A DNA stretch of 64,000 bases from Ilyonectria destructans (Eukaryota > Ascomycota > Sordariomycetes > Hypocreales > Nectriaceae): contig JAHEWK010000006.1 in NCBI GenBank assembly GCA_020740775.1, forward strand, positions 1,674,001-1,738,000. Direction: 5' to 3'. The notes below the pieces were generated by a model. The model was not told the origin of the DNA, did no database searches, and was given only the letters and a program-made list of their open reading frames with translations. Positions 20,061 through 31,233 of the stretch are shown in pieces. The position numbers and the translations under genes were made by a program. Numbering within the stretch: position 1 is the first letter of the stretch; each line of letters starts with the position of its first letter.

Positions 20061-22987
20061 TTATACACGCTGATAGAACAGCAGGTAGGCCACCTTGTTG
20101 TCCTTGATGCTGTCCTTGACCTGTTTCCCCTTCCCACTGCCGTTGCTAGCGCCATTGAGGACACTGCTCCATCGTTGCTTGTTCCCCCCAGGGGCAGTTG
20201 TGACCTGCTTCCACCCGTCCTCGTCTCCCGTGTCCTCATCCATCATAGCGCCAAATCGATTGCCCGAGGCACCAGGAGCAGGACTCTCGTTGCGAGTGTC
20301 CTTGATTTCCTCCTCTTCGCCACCCTCAGCAACATCATCACTCCGCACTCGTCGAATGACGGTGTCATCGAGGCGGATCCACTCCCGGCCCTCCTGGCGT
20401 CGCACATCAACGGTGTAGTGACCACCGCTGGCGTTCTTGCCGTGGTGGTACACCACGCTGATCAGCTTGTACTTGGGCATGGATCCCTCACCCAGAGTCT
20501 GACGTGTCTGTCGAGACAGGGCTTCGCGAGGGATCTCAAGATCCAAGGGATATCCAATCTTCTTCCAGATCTTGACGGTGCCGTTGCCCTCTGCATCAAA
20601 CTGGAATCGCTTTAGGTGCAGAATGAGTACGGGGGGAAGAGACTCGATGAAAACCTGTTTGGTGGCTGTCACATCCTTGCCACGGGGAGAGTTGAAGTTT
20701 CCTTGCATACGCTCAGGTCGGGTTAGTCCACGCAAGGCGTCCACCACGTTGCGCACATCCGGCGAGCCAATATCCAACTGGAGCGGCTGATAAGGTTCCG
20801 TGGTGATGGAATCCTTGAGCCCTGGCACTCGGAACTCGGACCTCAACAGGCCACCAAAGATCTTGGTGATTGGGGTTGACGAGTTTGAACCAGCCGACCG
20901 AGTCACAGCCGCACGCTGCTTTCGGCCCACCTCAAGCCAGTCACCAGTAGGATTGGCAGCATTCTGACCTGAAGTGGCCTCTGAGATGCCTGAAAACAAC
21001 GAACTGCCCATGACCGAAGTGCATTCATCATCGAGAGACTGGAGCAGGAACCCGAGGAATTCCTCAGCATCTTGCTGATGACCGCCCTATTTCAAGTTAG
21101 TAAGAATGGACAGAAATATGTGGAGAGACTGTTGCATACCCTCATGCTGGCAAACCGGGAAAGCTGCCTTATGGCCTCGTAAACGAAGTCAGGGGTAAAG
21201 GGCTCGCCATAGCGCTCAAGCTCTTCGTTTTTCAAGGCACGTCTCAATGCCTCGGCGGATGGAGCCGACTTGATCAACTTGTACTCATGCATAAACATGA
21301 TCCTATGGTTGATTAGAATGACATACTAGGATGTCTGACTGCGGATTGACTTACATGGCGTCGATCAGAGGTGTCTTACTTTTGAAGCTGTGAACAGCTC
21401 GCTTGCTCACTTGATCCAAAAAGTCATAGAAGGGAACGCAAAACATCAAAACTTGGAGGACCTAGGGCTAATTAGTAGTCTGTACAGACACATTCAGATG
21501 CTGCCACTTACCGAGTTCATATAACACATGTTCCCGGTGTTGATCAAGCCACGGGGCTCAAGGAACGAAATCTTGTCACCTCCGCCAACGTGATACGCGT
21601 GAATGGCTTCCGCCACCGAGCTTGCGTTGGCCTTGGAGAAGCTTGCAGTAGAGCCATTGGGGCCTCCAACAACGCCATCAGCATCGTGGCCATTGGTGCC
21701 CTCAGCTCCAGATGAGGAGCCGTTGGGCCCAGTAGACTTCCCTGCAGCAGCAGCAGACTTCGCAAAAAGGTTCGCCCAGCTTGATGGAGGAGCCTTGGCT
21801 GGAGCGCTGGTGGCAGATTCGGGGGCACTGGAATCATGCTCAACTGGAGCGATGTCGACATCAGCGGACGCTGTGACCTGTGCCACTTTCTCAGTAGCTA
21901 CCTCACCATTCACCGGCTTTTCAGCACGAGCAGGTTTGGTATCCTTGGCGCTGCCCTTAGGGAGGGCAGGAACGGCAGGAACAGGGTGCGCGCCAGAGCG
22001 AGCAGCAGGCTTGCCACCAGCTGTGGGCGTAGCACTGGTGGCTGTGTTGGCCCGAGAACGTTGTTGGAGAGAGATTGGGGTTGTGGGCGTAGAAGGAACA
22101 GCCTCAGCAGATTGACGTTGAGTTTCAGATCGCGCATCGGAGACAATAGAGGGTTGGGTGGAGGCAGGGGAATCCTTCGGCGTCGACTCCGGTGCGGCGA
22201 TTTGTTCAATTTGTTCCGCGGCGGCTTCGTGTTGCTCAACCGGTAGGGAAACAGCCTGGCTGTTGGCGTTGAGTGGCTTTCTCCGGCGCCTCGACTTTGC
22301 TGTTCTAACTGGGAAATCCGAGTCAGGTCTTGAGAGCCAAGGCAGCTGTAAATGGTTAGCAAGTGCAGCATAGTTATGGCTCCCATCGGAACTTACAGGT
22401 GCTCGGAAAGGCTCCTTAGGCACTTCCACAGGAGACGGCTCCGGCGCAGCAACAACGGGAGGGATCGGCTCTCTTGTCTGGGGAGTCGGGGGAGTCGGGG
22501 GAGGAAGCATTTGCGACGAGTGGGTCGAGGATGGGGTATGAGGCGGGATCGGGGCCGGCACTGGCGGAGGCTGGTAGGGCGTGGAGAGAGCAGGCGACTG
22601 TTGAGCGGGACGAGGATAGCTGGGCGGCACAGTGACGCCGACCATGGGGACGTATTGGTGCATGGAGGGAGGCGATCGGGCGTAGTTCTGATATGGCATG
22701 TATCCGGGCTGATGAGGCATGCCGCCATTCTGGTACTGGGGCGGCATGCCGTAGTACTGCTGGGGCGAATATGGCATGTAGTTGGCATACATGGGGTTCA
22801 CGTGCTGGTGTTGGTGCTGATGCTGATGCTGGTGATGCTGATGCTGGGGTTGATGGTGATACTGTGGGACGTAGGGAGGGGGCTGCCTCCTGCGAGGGCC
22901 TCCCAGACCACCAGACATGTCGACACCAGGCATACCACCAACTCCTCCCTGTATGTTCTGCCCAGCCGGCAGATGGCGGTTACTCAT
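20061..22987 (-). CDS. UBP3: Ubiquitin carboxyl-terminal hydrolase, Ubp3/USP10 type
   Basis: Cysteine deubiquitinase; in yeast Ubp3 works with Bre5 in secretion, ribophagy and stress responses. Five exons: complement(22397-22987), (21512-22345), (21355-21461), (21140-21302) and (20061-21086), 906 residues; introns 50-53 nt. N-terminal half: disordered, with a His/Gln array and Pro-rich sequence, then LPWLSRPDSDFPVRT after intron 1. Catalytic domain: Cys box GLINTGNMCYMNSVLQVL (Cys471, intron directly after NS), the QQDAEEFLGFLL motif, LPPVLILHLKRFQFD, and the His box NASGGHYTVDV with EWIRLDD. All active-site motifs are intact. Intron 1 (51 nt, gtaagt, gctaac, tttacag) is a multiple of three and stop-free. 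The start MSNRHLP was chosen although the frame stays open 240 codons upstream; that extension has no conserved look. Confidence 0.92.
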
Positions 22988-24094
22988 CGTGCCGGCTTGG
23001 GGGTTGAATGAAGACGGGTGCCGCCCAGTTGGCGCGACTCCCGCGGCCACGTCGTTGCTGCTGAAACTCGAGAGCGGAGGGATTCGCGATGGCGGGCTCC
23101 AGGATGGAAGCTGCGTCGGATCGGGGAGGATGGTGAATTGCGGGTTGCGGGTTGCGGATCGCGGATTGTTTGCGCGACACGACTTCCTGCAGCGGCCTGA
23201 TTGCTGCAAGACGACGATGGGAGGATAGCGATGACGGAGCGCGCAGAGGGGCGGCTTCTGGCTGCTCGGGAACGAAACCGAAGCGGGAAAACGGAAGGCC
23301 GCAGGGAGAAGAAAAGGGGTGCGCAAAAAGGAGCGGAGAGGTCCAAAGATTCCCAGAGGACACAGGCCGAAGAAGATACGCACCAGGAGAGCTGCGTCAG
23401 GCCGATGGTTGACGTTGGAAGAATAAAGAATAAAATTTGGGACCCGGAGTTTCCTGGCACCCAGGCTGCGAAGGTGCACACGAGCCAAGTTGCGCCGGGT
23501 CGCCCCTAGTGGTCTGTCTCCGTAGGGGCGGCCCAACTCGCCAGGCCACACGCTGGCCGCCCCGAGCCGGCGAGGGCGAGATGTTTCTGTCTGAGGCAGA
23601 AATTGATGCTTGACACCAGGCAGCCAGGATCGCCCGCTGGCCCGTGCCCCTGAGTGCCCGCATCGCATGGCACGCACGCAGCAATCCCCTGCGTTTAGGC
23701 ACCTCATTGCGCTGTAACTGGTCCCTACAGGCTACAGCGCCTATGCAGATAGATGACCCCCAACCTTTCGACAATGTCACGCATCAGACAACTCTGAAGC
23801 GATGGGAGCATCCTTGCTCACCTCCGGTTCTAGGTTCTCTTGCACGCACCCTCCAAATAGTTACGCCTCGCAGAAATACTTTATACACTCGTAAACAATC
23901 TAATTGTTCCGCGTCTTTTGCGTGACCTTGAATATGCTGTGTTTGGTTTCACTTATATTGGCCTCACATCCGTACCATGGCGTCACATACCATGGTAACA
24001 ATCCCGTACAAACGCTGTGCCCAGATAACTCCTTAACAATGTGACCAGGGGTTGGCCAGTCTTACCCCGTTGTCCCAACTCCTTTGATTCCGTC
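22988..24094. other. Intergenic region, UBP3 promoter / SAE2 3' end
   Basis: 1.1 kb between two leftward genes. The frame of UBP3 continues open to 23707 but looks like leader sequence. A 7-bp cggattg/cgggttg-type repeat occurs around 23135-23170. No independent gene supported. Confidence 0.5.
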
Positions 24095-26263
24095 CTATTC
24101 ATCTCTAAACAACCACCTGCCACCTGGCCGCATCGCTTCTCGATACCTTTCCTGGACCGACTGTTTGTTGCGCTTCGCTGCCTCCGCCCTGTCTGCCTCT
24201 AGCTCCTGAGTGCTTGGGAAGTCGGCATTCCAGAAGCCCGGTGGAGAACGCATACGGGAGTATCGATGCCGATGCTTGCCATACTTGTTTGCCAGCTCCT
24301 GGGTCTTTGCCTCGACCCAAAGCTCGTCCCTCTCAGTTTTGTTCATCGTGGTAAGTCGGTAAGCGTAGTCGCCCATGTAATCCTCCAGTAACTTCTGCTC
24401 CTCCTGTCGTTGCGCTGGTGTAAGAGGTGGGTTGGGGCGTTGTGAAACGGCCAATGCTCGGAACTCCTTCCCGCAACAGTGCATGTCGGTGCATCCTGGC
24501 AAGCAAGCTCTCTCATTTCTGTCTCGCACAACATCTGAGAATGCAAAGTCGTGGCCCTCATTAGCAAGGGGATTGACTTTGAAATCATCCAGGCGTAATT
24601 CCGACGGCGGTTTGTTTCGGAGGAGCCCGGTTGAGATTTTGTGCGCCAGAGGAGACCTCGTGTCTTGAGGTAGGAGTCTGGACTTGGTGAGGCCTGATCG
24701 GCTTAGAGTGTTGGACGGCTGAGCTGCTGTCTTTTCTCTCGAGCGTACATCTTGTTCAAATGGAAGTTCGCGTCGCCCTGGGATAGGGAGGTCACCTGGA
24801 AGAAGGCTGGCCCTTCCCCGTGGTCGAGGATTGGAACGTGTAATCGTTTCATCGTCACGGGCAGATGGGCTGTTTAGGAGCGTATCCAGTCGACCCTTAG
24901 GGACTGGCTTCATCCCACTCTTCAACTGCACTTCCTTGGCCCCTCTTTTGTAGATGCTTCCGTCCTCCGCTAGGGCGGAAATGGCGTCACTCAGTCCCTT
25001 TCTAAGGGGAGCGATTGGCGACGGCTTGTCCCTCCCGGACCGGATCACCCGTCGGTTGACACTGAGTGGAGTGAGGGCGGATGAGAATCCAGGAGGTCGA
25101 ATTGTTTCGGGATTGGCATCTGCTCTTACAAACAACGGAGCTGGCGTTGCTGGCGTGGCGAGAGCGTTGAGTCGAGCCCTGAAACCCCTTGCCGAATCTT
25201 CTAGTTCCTTGCGTTTTCTGGGTGTCAACATCCTCTGGACAACATCTCCTAAATCGACGCTGTCCTGTAGATCGGGAAAATTCTGCCCCATAGAGAGAAT
25301 CGGACTTGAACCATCGCTCAATTCCAGTTTGACCTTGCGAATATGAGAATCGGTGGGCTCCGGCTCATCCCTTTTCCTTTTCCGCACAGCTCTTTCAGAG
25401 ACCACAACGGGCAGATCCGATGATGGTTCTTCCTTGACCATCACATCGTCAACTCCACTTTGTGCCGGTAGGTCGGGCAAGTCGTCCGATTCCCTCGCAT
25501 CAGATCCCCCTTGTGTCGACTCTGATTGTGGGTTGGCAGCCTTGGTGAAAGCGGTAGCAGAATCGTGTTCTGAACCGAGGGATGCAGCGGCAAGAGGAGG
25601 GAGTTCCAAGTCAGCTTGTTCTAGACCAGCATCTGAAGTAAAACTGGTATTCGGGCTGGGGTTGTTTGCTCCACCCCTGGTGTCGGGGTTTGTCGAGGCG
25701 CGGCCACTTTTGCTGCTCCGGTCGATAATGCGAATCCCATGCTCCTCCTCTGCGGCCCTGATCTTTTTTTCCAAGAGCATAGAATGCTCAACCCACTTGT
25801 CTCGTTCATCCTTTCTTTTCCGAAGTGCATCCTTGGCTTTCTTGAAGTTTTCCGATAGGGCATTAAATTTGGAGCTTACTCTAGCGCACTCTGCTTTCCA
25901 GTCAGGTTGGATCTCGAATGAATTGCCGTCGGTCGGTCGTGATGAAGTGCTTAATGAAGGATTGCTTGGGTTTTGTGGGTTCCGAGATGCCTTCGCTGCC
26001 GCTGCTTCCAGCAGCTCGCTTTTTAGACGAGCATTTTCAGCTCTAAGCTCCGTAGCTCGCAAGGACTGAGCATCCCGCTCGTTGTGGGCTTCTCGAAGCT
26101 CGAGTCTGGCTAGCTCGAGGTCTGCAGTTTGTCAGAGGATTGATCTTAGAACACGCTGCTCCTAGGTGCGCTCACCTTGCCTGATCGCCTGATCGACGCG
26201 TTCACATGCTGCGGCAACAGCATTTATAATTTCCGGGCGCCCGGTTTCAAACCAACTCGTCAT
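24095..26263 (-). CDS. SAE2: DNA end-resection factor Sae2/CtIP/Ctp1
   Basis: Cofactor that stimulates Mre11 endonuclease at double-strand breaks. Exons complement(26176-26263) and complement(24095-26121), 704 residues; the intron is 54 nt. The N terminus MTSWFETGRPEIINAV leads into a long Leu/Glu/Ala-rich coiled coil (about residues 30-130; tetramerisation region in relatives). The middle is Ser/Pro-rich and disordered. The C-terminal SAE2 domain has a Cys cluster (CLPGCTDMHCCGK), the EDYMGDYAYRLTTMNKTERDELW helix region, and the diagnostic KHRHRYSRMRSPPGFWNADF, which includes the RHR DNA-contact motif and PPGFW. Regulation in relatives is by CDK phosphorylation; several SP/TP sites are present. 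Length is usual for filamentous ascomycetes. Confidence 0.93.
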
Positions 26264-27518
26264 TGTAGATTGTGAAGACTCGTGACCATCATCAATTCGA
26301 TTGATATGAGGCGACTCGTTGATGCACAGATTCACGGTATGAGTTGGAGGTGGAGGTTGACGCGTCTCCACATCGCCGACGCGGGCCGCCTGGTGCGAAA
26401 TCTGGCGCGGCTGACTCCACGTGACACAGTCCTGGTCAACTGGAATGGACCAACTTCCCCAACTTCGTCGTCGCTGTGCCATGATGTTTCCATGGTAATA
26501 ATTTCAATGGATGAAGAGGGAATATAAATCTGATATTTTATGGCTGATGAAAACTAACTTGAGTCTTAAGTTTAGGTGCAAGTCACCTGCGGGATTAAAG
26601 CTTGTTCTTGCCTGTCACCCGTGTAAGCCAAATGCCCCGTAGACTTCTTTTTAGTTTTAACCACATCCCTAGCCTGGGCAAAGTGAGACCTTCGATGGGT
26701 ATGTCCTTGAAACCATTGATACAGAGCATAAAGCTGATTTTATACTTACCCCTTTTGTATTTCTGCGGTTCCTCGCCATCGGCACCATCACCACCACGGT
26801 CTTATGCTTGTTCTGAAACTTCTCTCCATTGGAGCCGTTATCGGAGAACTCGTGAAGGGTTCTCCACGGAACCTGTAGAGTTTTGTGAACAATTAATCCA
26901 GTTTGGAAAAATGATATCAATAATTGCGAGTACGATCTGATATGCTTGATACCACCTTTCCTTTCCGAGCTGGAAGTCCCTTAATGATACCATTCTCAAA
27001 TATCGGTGAACTATCTAACCCGTTAAGAACCTAGCTTGAAAACCGTCAAGTCAGGTATTGTTATTCCAGTGAAAGAAGATATGGCGCCATCTGATGGCCT
27101 ACGAGCAACATCCTCAGGATGCCTTTCGTGTGATCTTATGGCATACCGGCTGAAATGTTCTTCGTTCTAGAAGCAAATTTAATCTCCGTCCGTGTCATTC
27201 ATTTAGGTTCGTTCTAGTCTATTAAAGCATATAGACAGCTTGCTGTAAGGTAGCACGCTTGGCCAAGTAGAGCTTTCAAGGCCCAAAGCCCCAAAATATT
27301 CGATTTGCCACTCATGGCTTAATGTCATATTTCTCGGGACACATCGGGTGAGCTACCAATCAATTACATTGATATACTGTGCAACTCACAACTTAAGATC
27401 ATTACAGTTGTTAGATTGAGAAGCCTTGCGAGATGCTGTCAGCTGCCAGTCGTTATAATTATTAGAGTTAAAATCACTTGATCTTAGGCGGCAGCAAAGT
27501 CCGAGCCTATTTTTCTCA

Positions 27519-27800
27519 TCAGTTTCTCATTGTCCACCATCCGCCAAGGCCAATACGATAGAATGAAAGATGATGTCCATAATTCTTTATCAGAAATCGG
27601 AAGTCTTGCCTAAAACTGTCATAATTGAAACAGTCATTAGCAAACAGCAAGTGTAGCATATTCAGGTTACGAAAGTGTGCTAGATGTGGCAACAACTTGA
27701 TGAACTCAGTTGACAATTGACACATCGTAGGCAAATGAGGCCACGTTTGGAAGGAAGGAGGGAGATGTTCCAAAAACCCACCGATTAGAATAATAATCAA
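27519..27800 (-). CDS. Doubtful 93-codon ORF with LRR-like spacing
   Basis: An isolated frame in AT-rich sequence. Its middle (LPHLAHFRNLNMLHLLF) has leucine spacing that resembles F-box/leucine-rich-repeat proteins common in fungi, but there is no F-box and no continuation on either side that I could join. It may be a remnant or chance. Confidence 0.15.
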   Translation of the reverse strand: MIIILIGGFLEHLPPSFQTWPHLPTMCQLSTEFIKLLPHLAHFRNLNMLHLLFANDCFNYDSFRQDFRFLIKNYGHHLSFYRIGLGGWWTMRN

Positions 27801-28799
27801 GGTGATTCGCGGGGCACCATGTCACATTTTGGTGTCATGGTGTGTTCTTGCTAATGCGCAATTAGGATAGTGTTCATGGTTTATGGAGTATGACGGCAGC
27901 GAAATAGGAAAGTGAGCGCATGAAGACTGTAAATGTGTGTTTGAATTGAATGCACCGTCAAGTAAATAATGAACCGACCAAACAAGCCCGAGGTTCTCAA
28001 CGCAAGCTTGAGTCTGTGGCTGTGGCTATCTCGTTGGCTACCACTGTCGATTAAGCACTACCCAATAAACCAAGAGATCACAATTAATGTAACTAGGAAG
28101 CTTGGAGATGCGATTTCTATTAAACCAACCGTACACAAACCATGAAGTCTGCGAGGACGGATGCTCATCGGTTCTACGGGGCTCGTAAGTCCAGTGTTAA
28201 GTCCAGTTTGATCCAAGCCACTGAGACAAATTTTGATCCGTGCATAGTGTGAAATTAGATATAATTCATCTAGTCCTAGCATTTGTGAAATCAGTCAGCC
28301 CTCTGGGGGTGTATGTGGTAATTCTCTTGAAACCTCCGAGCATAGGCTCGCAAATCGGCCCAGATCCAGCAATTTGGTTGCACGGCGCTGACCCGATTAG
28401 TTCAACAAGACATCACCAAAAACCACCAACACCAGACTCGGTTCCGACAGAAACGGACTCAGATAGCAATTCGGGACAAATGAGTCAGACCATGATCTGG
28501 AAGTTGTGCTGCAACGAGTCGAACCGGAACGTTACATGGGCGTTGTGTACCACACTGTTACCGAGTATCCGTCAAATTCCCGATATTTGAAACCACACAG
28601 TACCAAAATATGCACTAGTGGCTTAAACGGCAACGCCCAGGTAACGACAACGCTCGCTAGGTAGAATGGGCTGTGACACCGAATTGTCAGAAGCCGCGTG
28701 GATTGATTCAATAGTTGAACGGGAGTTCTAGTCGTCAATCTAGTCTTGGTCCGAAATGATACATAAATCTACTTGCGTCGTGGAGTTTAAACCATTCAT

Positions 28800-29120
28800 T
28801 TACTCGGGTGTTTTAATTTTCAAAGGAGGCACCTGAATATTCCTGTCATGTTGCTTCCTCGAGGGCAGAGGATGATTGCCTGTTGTGAAGATCGGTTGGT
28901 ACCAAACGGGTAGCGGAGTGCCCTGGCGCCTCTTGATATGGAAACTGATAATCTCGAATGTACAATTCACTAGATATAATTCGCGTTCTCTGGTGTAGTT
29001 TAGAAAGATGGTGTACTTACCGTCATCTACCATCGATAGGTTATGGCCTTGTGAAGAATCCTTGCTCTCTTTCTCCATAATAACGGTCCTCCACCCACAT
29101 GGATGGTCCAAAATCTCCAA
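28800..29120 (-). CDS. Doubtful orphan ORF, possibly a gene remnant
   Basis: A 106-codon frame with an even amino-acid mix (for example DDGKYTIFLNYTRERELYLV). The same frame continues upstream for about 30 more codons to a TGA near 29190. I do not recognise the sequence. It could be the 3' part of a decayed gene; a chance ORF cannot be excluded. Confidence 0.2.
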   Translation of the reverse strand: MEILDHPCGWRTVIMEKESKDSSQGHNLSMVDDGKYTIFLNYTRERELYLVNCTFEIISFHIKRRQGTPLPVWYQPIFTTGNHPLPSRKQHDRNIQVPPLKIKTPE

Positions 29121-29340
29121 AAATCCTAAACCAAAACAGGCTAGAACCCCGCACTCGCACCGTCCGTGCGACCATCGGGCTTCGAGATCTCATTTGGCAG
29201 CTTGTTGTACCGTTTCCATCTGCAGTGTTAGGATCGTGGCGTTTTCTCAGTTGTACAGCTAAACTTCCGATAGCGAGGGGGCAACTCGCAGTGTCCAATG
29301 GAGGGATCATGCTGTGTCACAAGCTCTGGGGCTTTTCTGA

Positions 29341-29841
29341 CAAATTGAGCCTGTGTTTGGAAGGAACCTGCTTATTGACTCGATTGCGGGCCGGTGCGTA
29401 TCAATACTTTGGTTCATGTGGATGGCCATCGTCCCCATTGTGAAAAATCCTATAGGGCGCAGCCCACATTGTCCAGAAGATGAGCACAGCAACAACGAAA
29501 CTGGCCAAAACGCCTATGGAATCTTGCAGCATCTTTGTGCAATATGATCTAGTCCCGTGTGACGCGACCAACATGGTCGACTGCATGTACTACGCGACAA
29601 GTTTGACGACCTGCCTCATCCCGTAAGAGAATCCGGACTTCATTGCCACTGTCTGTTGCGAGACACTAGCAAACAACCAGGATTGTGGGAACAAACTCGA
29701 GAGATTGCGCATATCTGGAAGGATCAAAGCGGCAAGATACATGAAATCCTCAACGAGAAAATTGGCGCACTGGATTGTTTGTACAGTGAGCAGGTGCCGG
29801 TTACCCAGATAGCCTCTTGGGACATTCGCAGGCACCATTGA
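29341..29841 (+). pseudogene. Possible decayed gene with two in-frame TGA stops
   Basis: One plus-strand frame runs about 167 codons to the TGA at 29839, interrupted only by TGA at 29545-29547 and 29560-29562. Its sequence after the stops is protein-like (KFDDLPHPVRESGLH, then LWEQTREIAHIWKDQSGK and LDCLYSEQVPVTQ). The opposite strand is also open for long stretches, including a hydrophobic helix (GVLASFVVAVLIFW), so the coding strand is not settled. No family recognised. Confidence 0.3.
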
Positions 29842-31063
29842 AGTCGCCGTCATCGAGACTTTGGCTCGAGACTAGCCATGGCGCGCTTGGGGAACTAGCT
29901 TAGTTGCCTCTCCAGCCAGGGCACTCAGCTGACACTGTTTGTTATTGCCACCTGACGAATTACCTGACTGCTATGAGAGTTCTTGACTGAGCGTTTGCGA
30001 AATCCCCGACGGTAGACGCCAGCCGTCGGGCAGCTGGCAGAAAACTCTTCACCCGTCAGGCAGTGCCGCCTATTGTGCGCCGTTGTTTGACGCAGCGGGA
30101 ACGCACCAACTACCAACTACGGGGCACAGTGCCGAGGATAACGCGCCAGAGCATCCACAACGTAGAGAGGATAGAGTCAACGAGGGGGCGGCAGAGTGCC
30201 CTGGCTGGAGATAGAGCATCATCCGATGTCACAAGGCCGGCGCTCAGCAAATGGCACTAGGACCAGGTCGAACCATGTTACAGCGATGATGCACTGGAGT
30301 GACTGGACAGTGGCGAGGCGGGCGCTGCCAGGAGCGGATGCAGAGGTCTCGACCACGGATTTTGCCCTGTAAGCGAAGCGCTGTAGGAGGCCGGCGAATT
30401 TTTTGCACTGGCTACTTATTGGGCGCCTCCCGGTTCGAGGATCGGTGGCCGCGCTCCACTTCCCACATCCCACTTTCCCAGTCCTTGCCCAGGCCCTGAC
30501 CACTCTTACATCAACTCCGTGGGCCCGCACTTGCAGAAAACCTCTCCCTCACAAGCACCAACAGGCGCGTTGAACCACCACCAACCCAACTTTCTTCTCT
30601 ACACCTGCCTTTCTGCGCACCCTTTTGACCTCGTTCGAGCCTCCCAGACCGGCTCCTCTCAGTAAGTGGCCTGCTTTCCTCCATTGCGCTGCTCGTCCCC
30701 ATCTCCCCATCCTGGCCTCCATCCCACGGTCCCTCTACCCATCTGGTTCCCCGCCCCCGCCGCTGTTGCGCTGCGCTGCTCTCAAATTTCGCTGCACTGC
30801 GTCACCCACCAAACATTGGGAAATCTCTGCACCCCGCCCCCGCCTACCGTTTCCAGCTCGCAGCTCTGCGCAAGGTGGGCGCGAACTTTCTTGGGGAAAA
30901 TCCAACTTCACCAGGACGGCTCGTCGTTCAAATCATCATCTACGCTTCCCTTGCCCTCAATTTCTTCACCTTTCTGCCCCTCGCCAGCTTCCCCCGCACA
31001 AGAACGGACAAAGTCATTGCTCTTGGCTTGGCCAAGACCACCCCCCTCGTCTCCTGACTCAAG

Positions 31064-31201
31064 GTACGGGCGGCGGTCTATCCCATGCCCCTCGCTAATC
31101 TTTTGCCTCTATCGGATCTCGGGGCGGGCACTCGCGCTAGTCCACGTTTTCACACCTCTGCATCGGAACTTGATCTGAGCGATTGCTGACCTCGAAGCCA
31201 G
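31064..31201 (+). other. Candidate 5' UTR intron of the zinc-knuckle gene
   Basis: A gtacgg donor after actcaag and an acceptor at gaagccag, with a gctgac branch-like site about 15 nt before it, lie just upstream of the ATG at 31234. Leader introns are common in such highly expressed genes. Supported by signals only. Confidence 0.4.
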
Positions 31202-31233
31202 ATTCAACTTCTCGAAAATCATCTTTCCTCAAA

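Larger units (their letters stand above)
26264..31233. other. 5-kb gene-poor, AT-richer region
   Basis: This is the largest gap in the window. Between about 26.5 and 30 kb the sequence is visibly AT-richer and its frames are short; the few worth noting are listed separately (27519-27800, 28800-29120, 29341-29841). From about 30.4 kb the sequence turns pyrimidine-rich, forming the long promoter and leader of the zinc-knuckle gene. I recognised no transposase, integrase or terminal repeat. Confidence 0.5.

Noticed and set aside
22988..23707. A 240-codon in-frame N-terminal extension of the Ubp3 protein
   Set aside because: The sequence has no conserved character, overlaps equally open frames on the other strand, and looks like GC-rich leader; MSNRHLP is a better start.
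30420..30470. A cggttcgagga stretch resembling a tRNA B box
   Set aside because: No matching acceptor stem, A box or anticodon arm could be folded around it.
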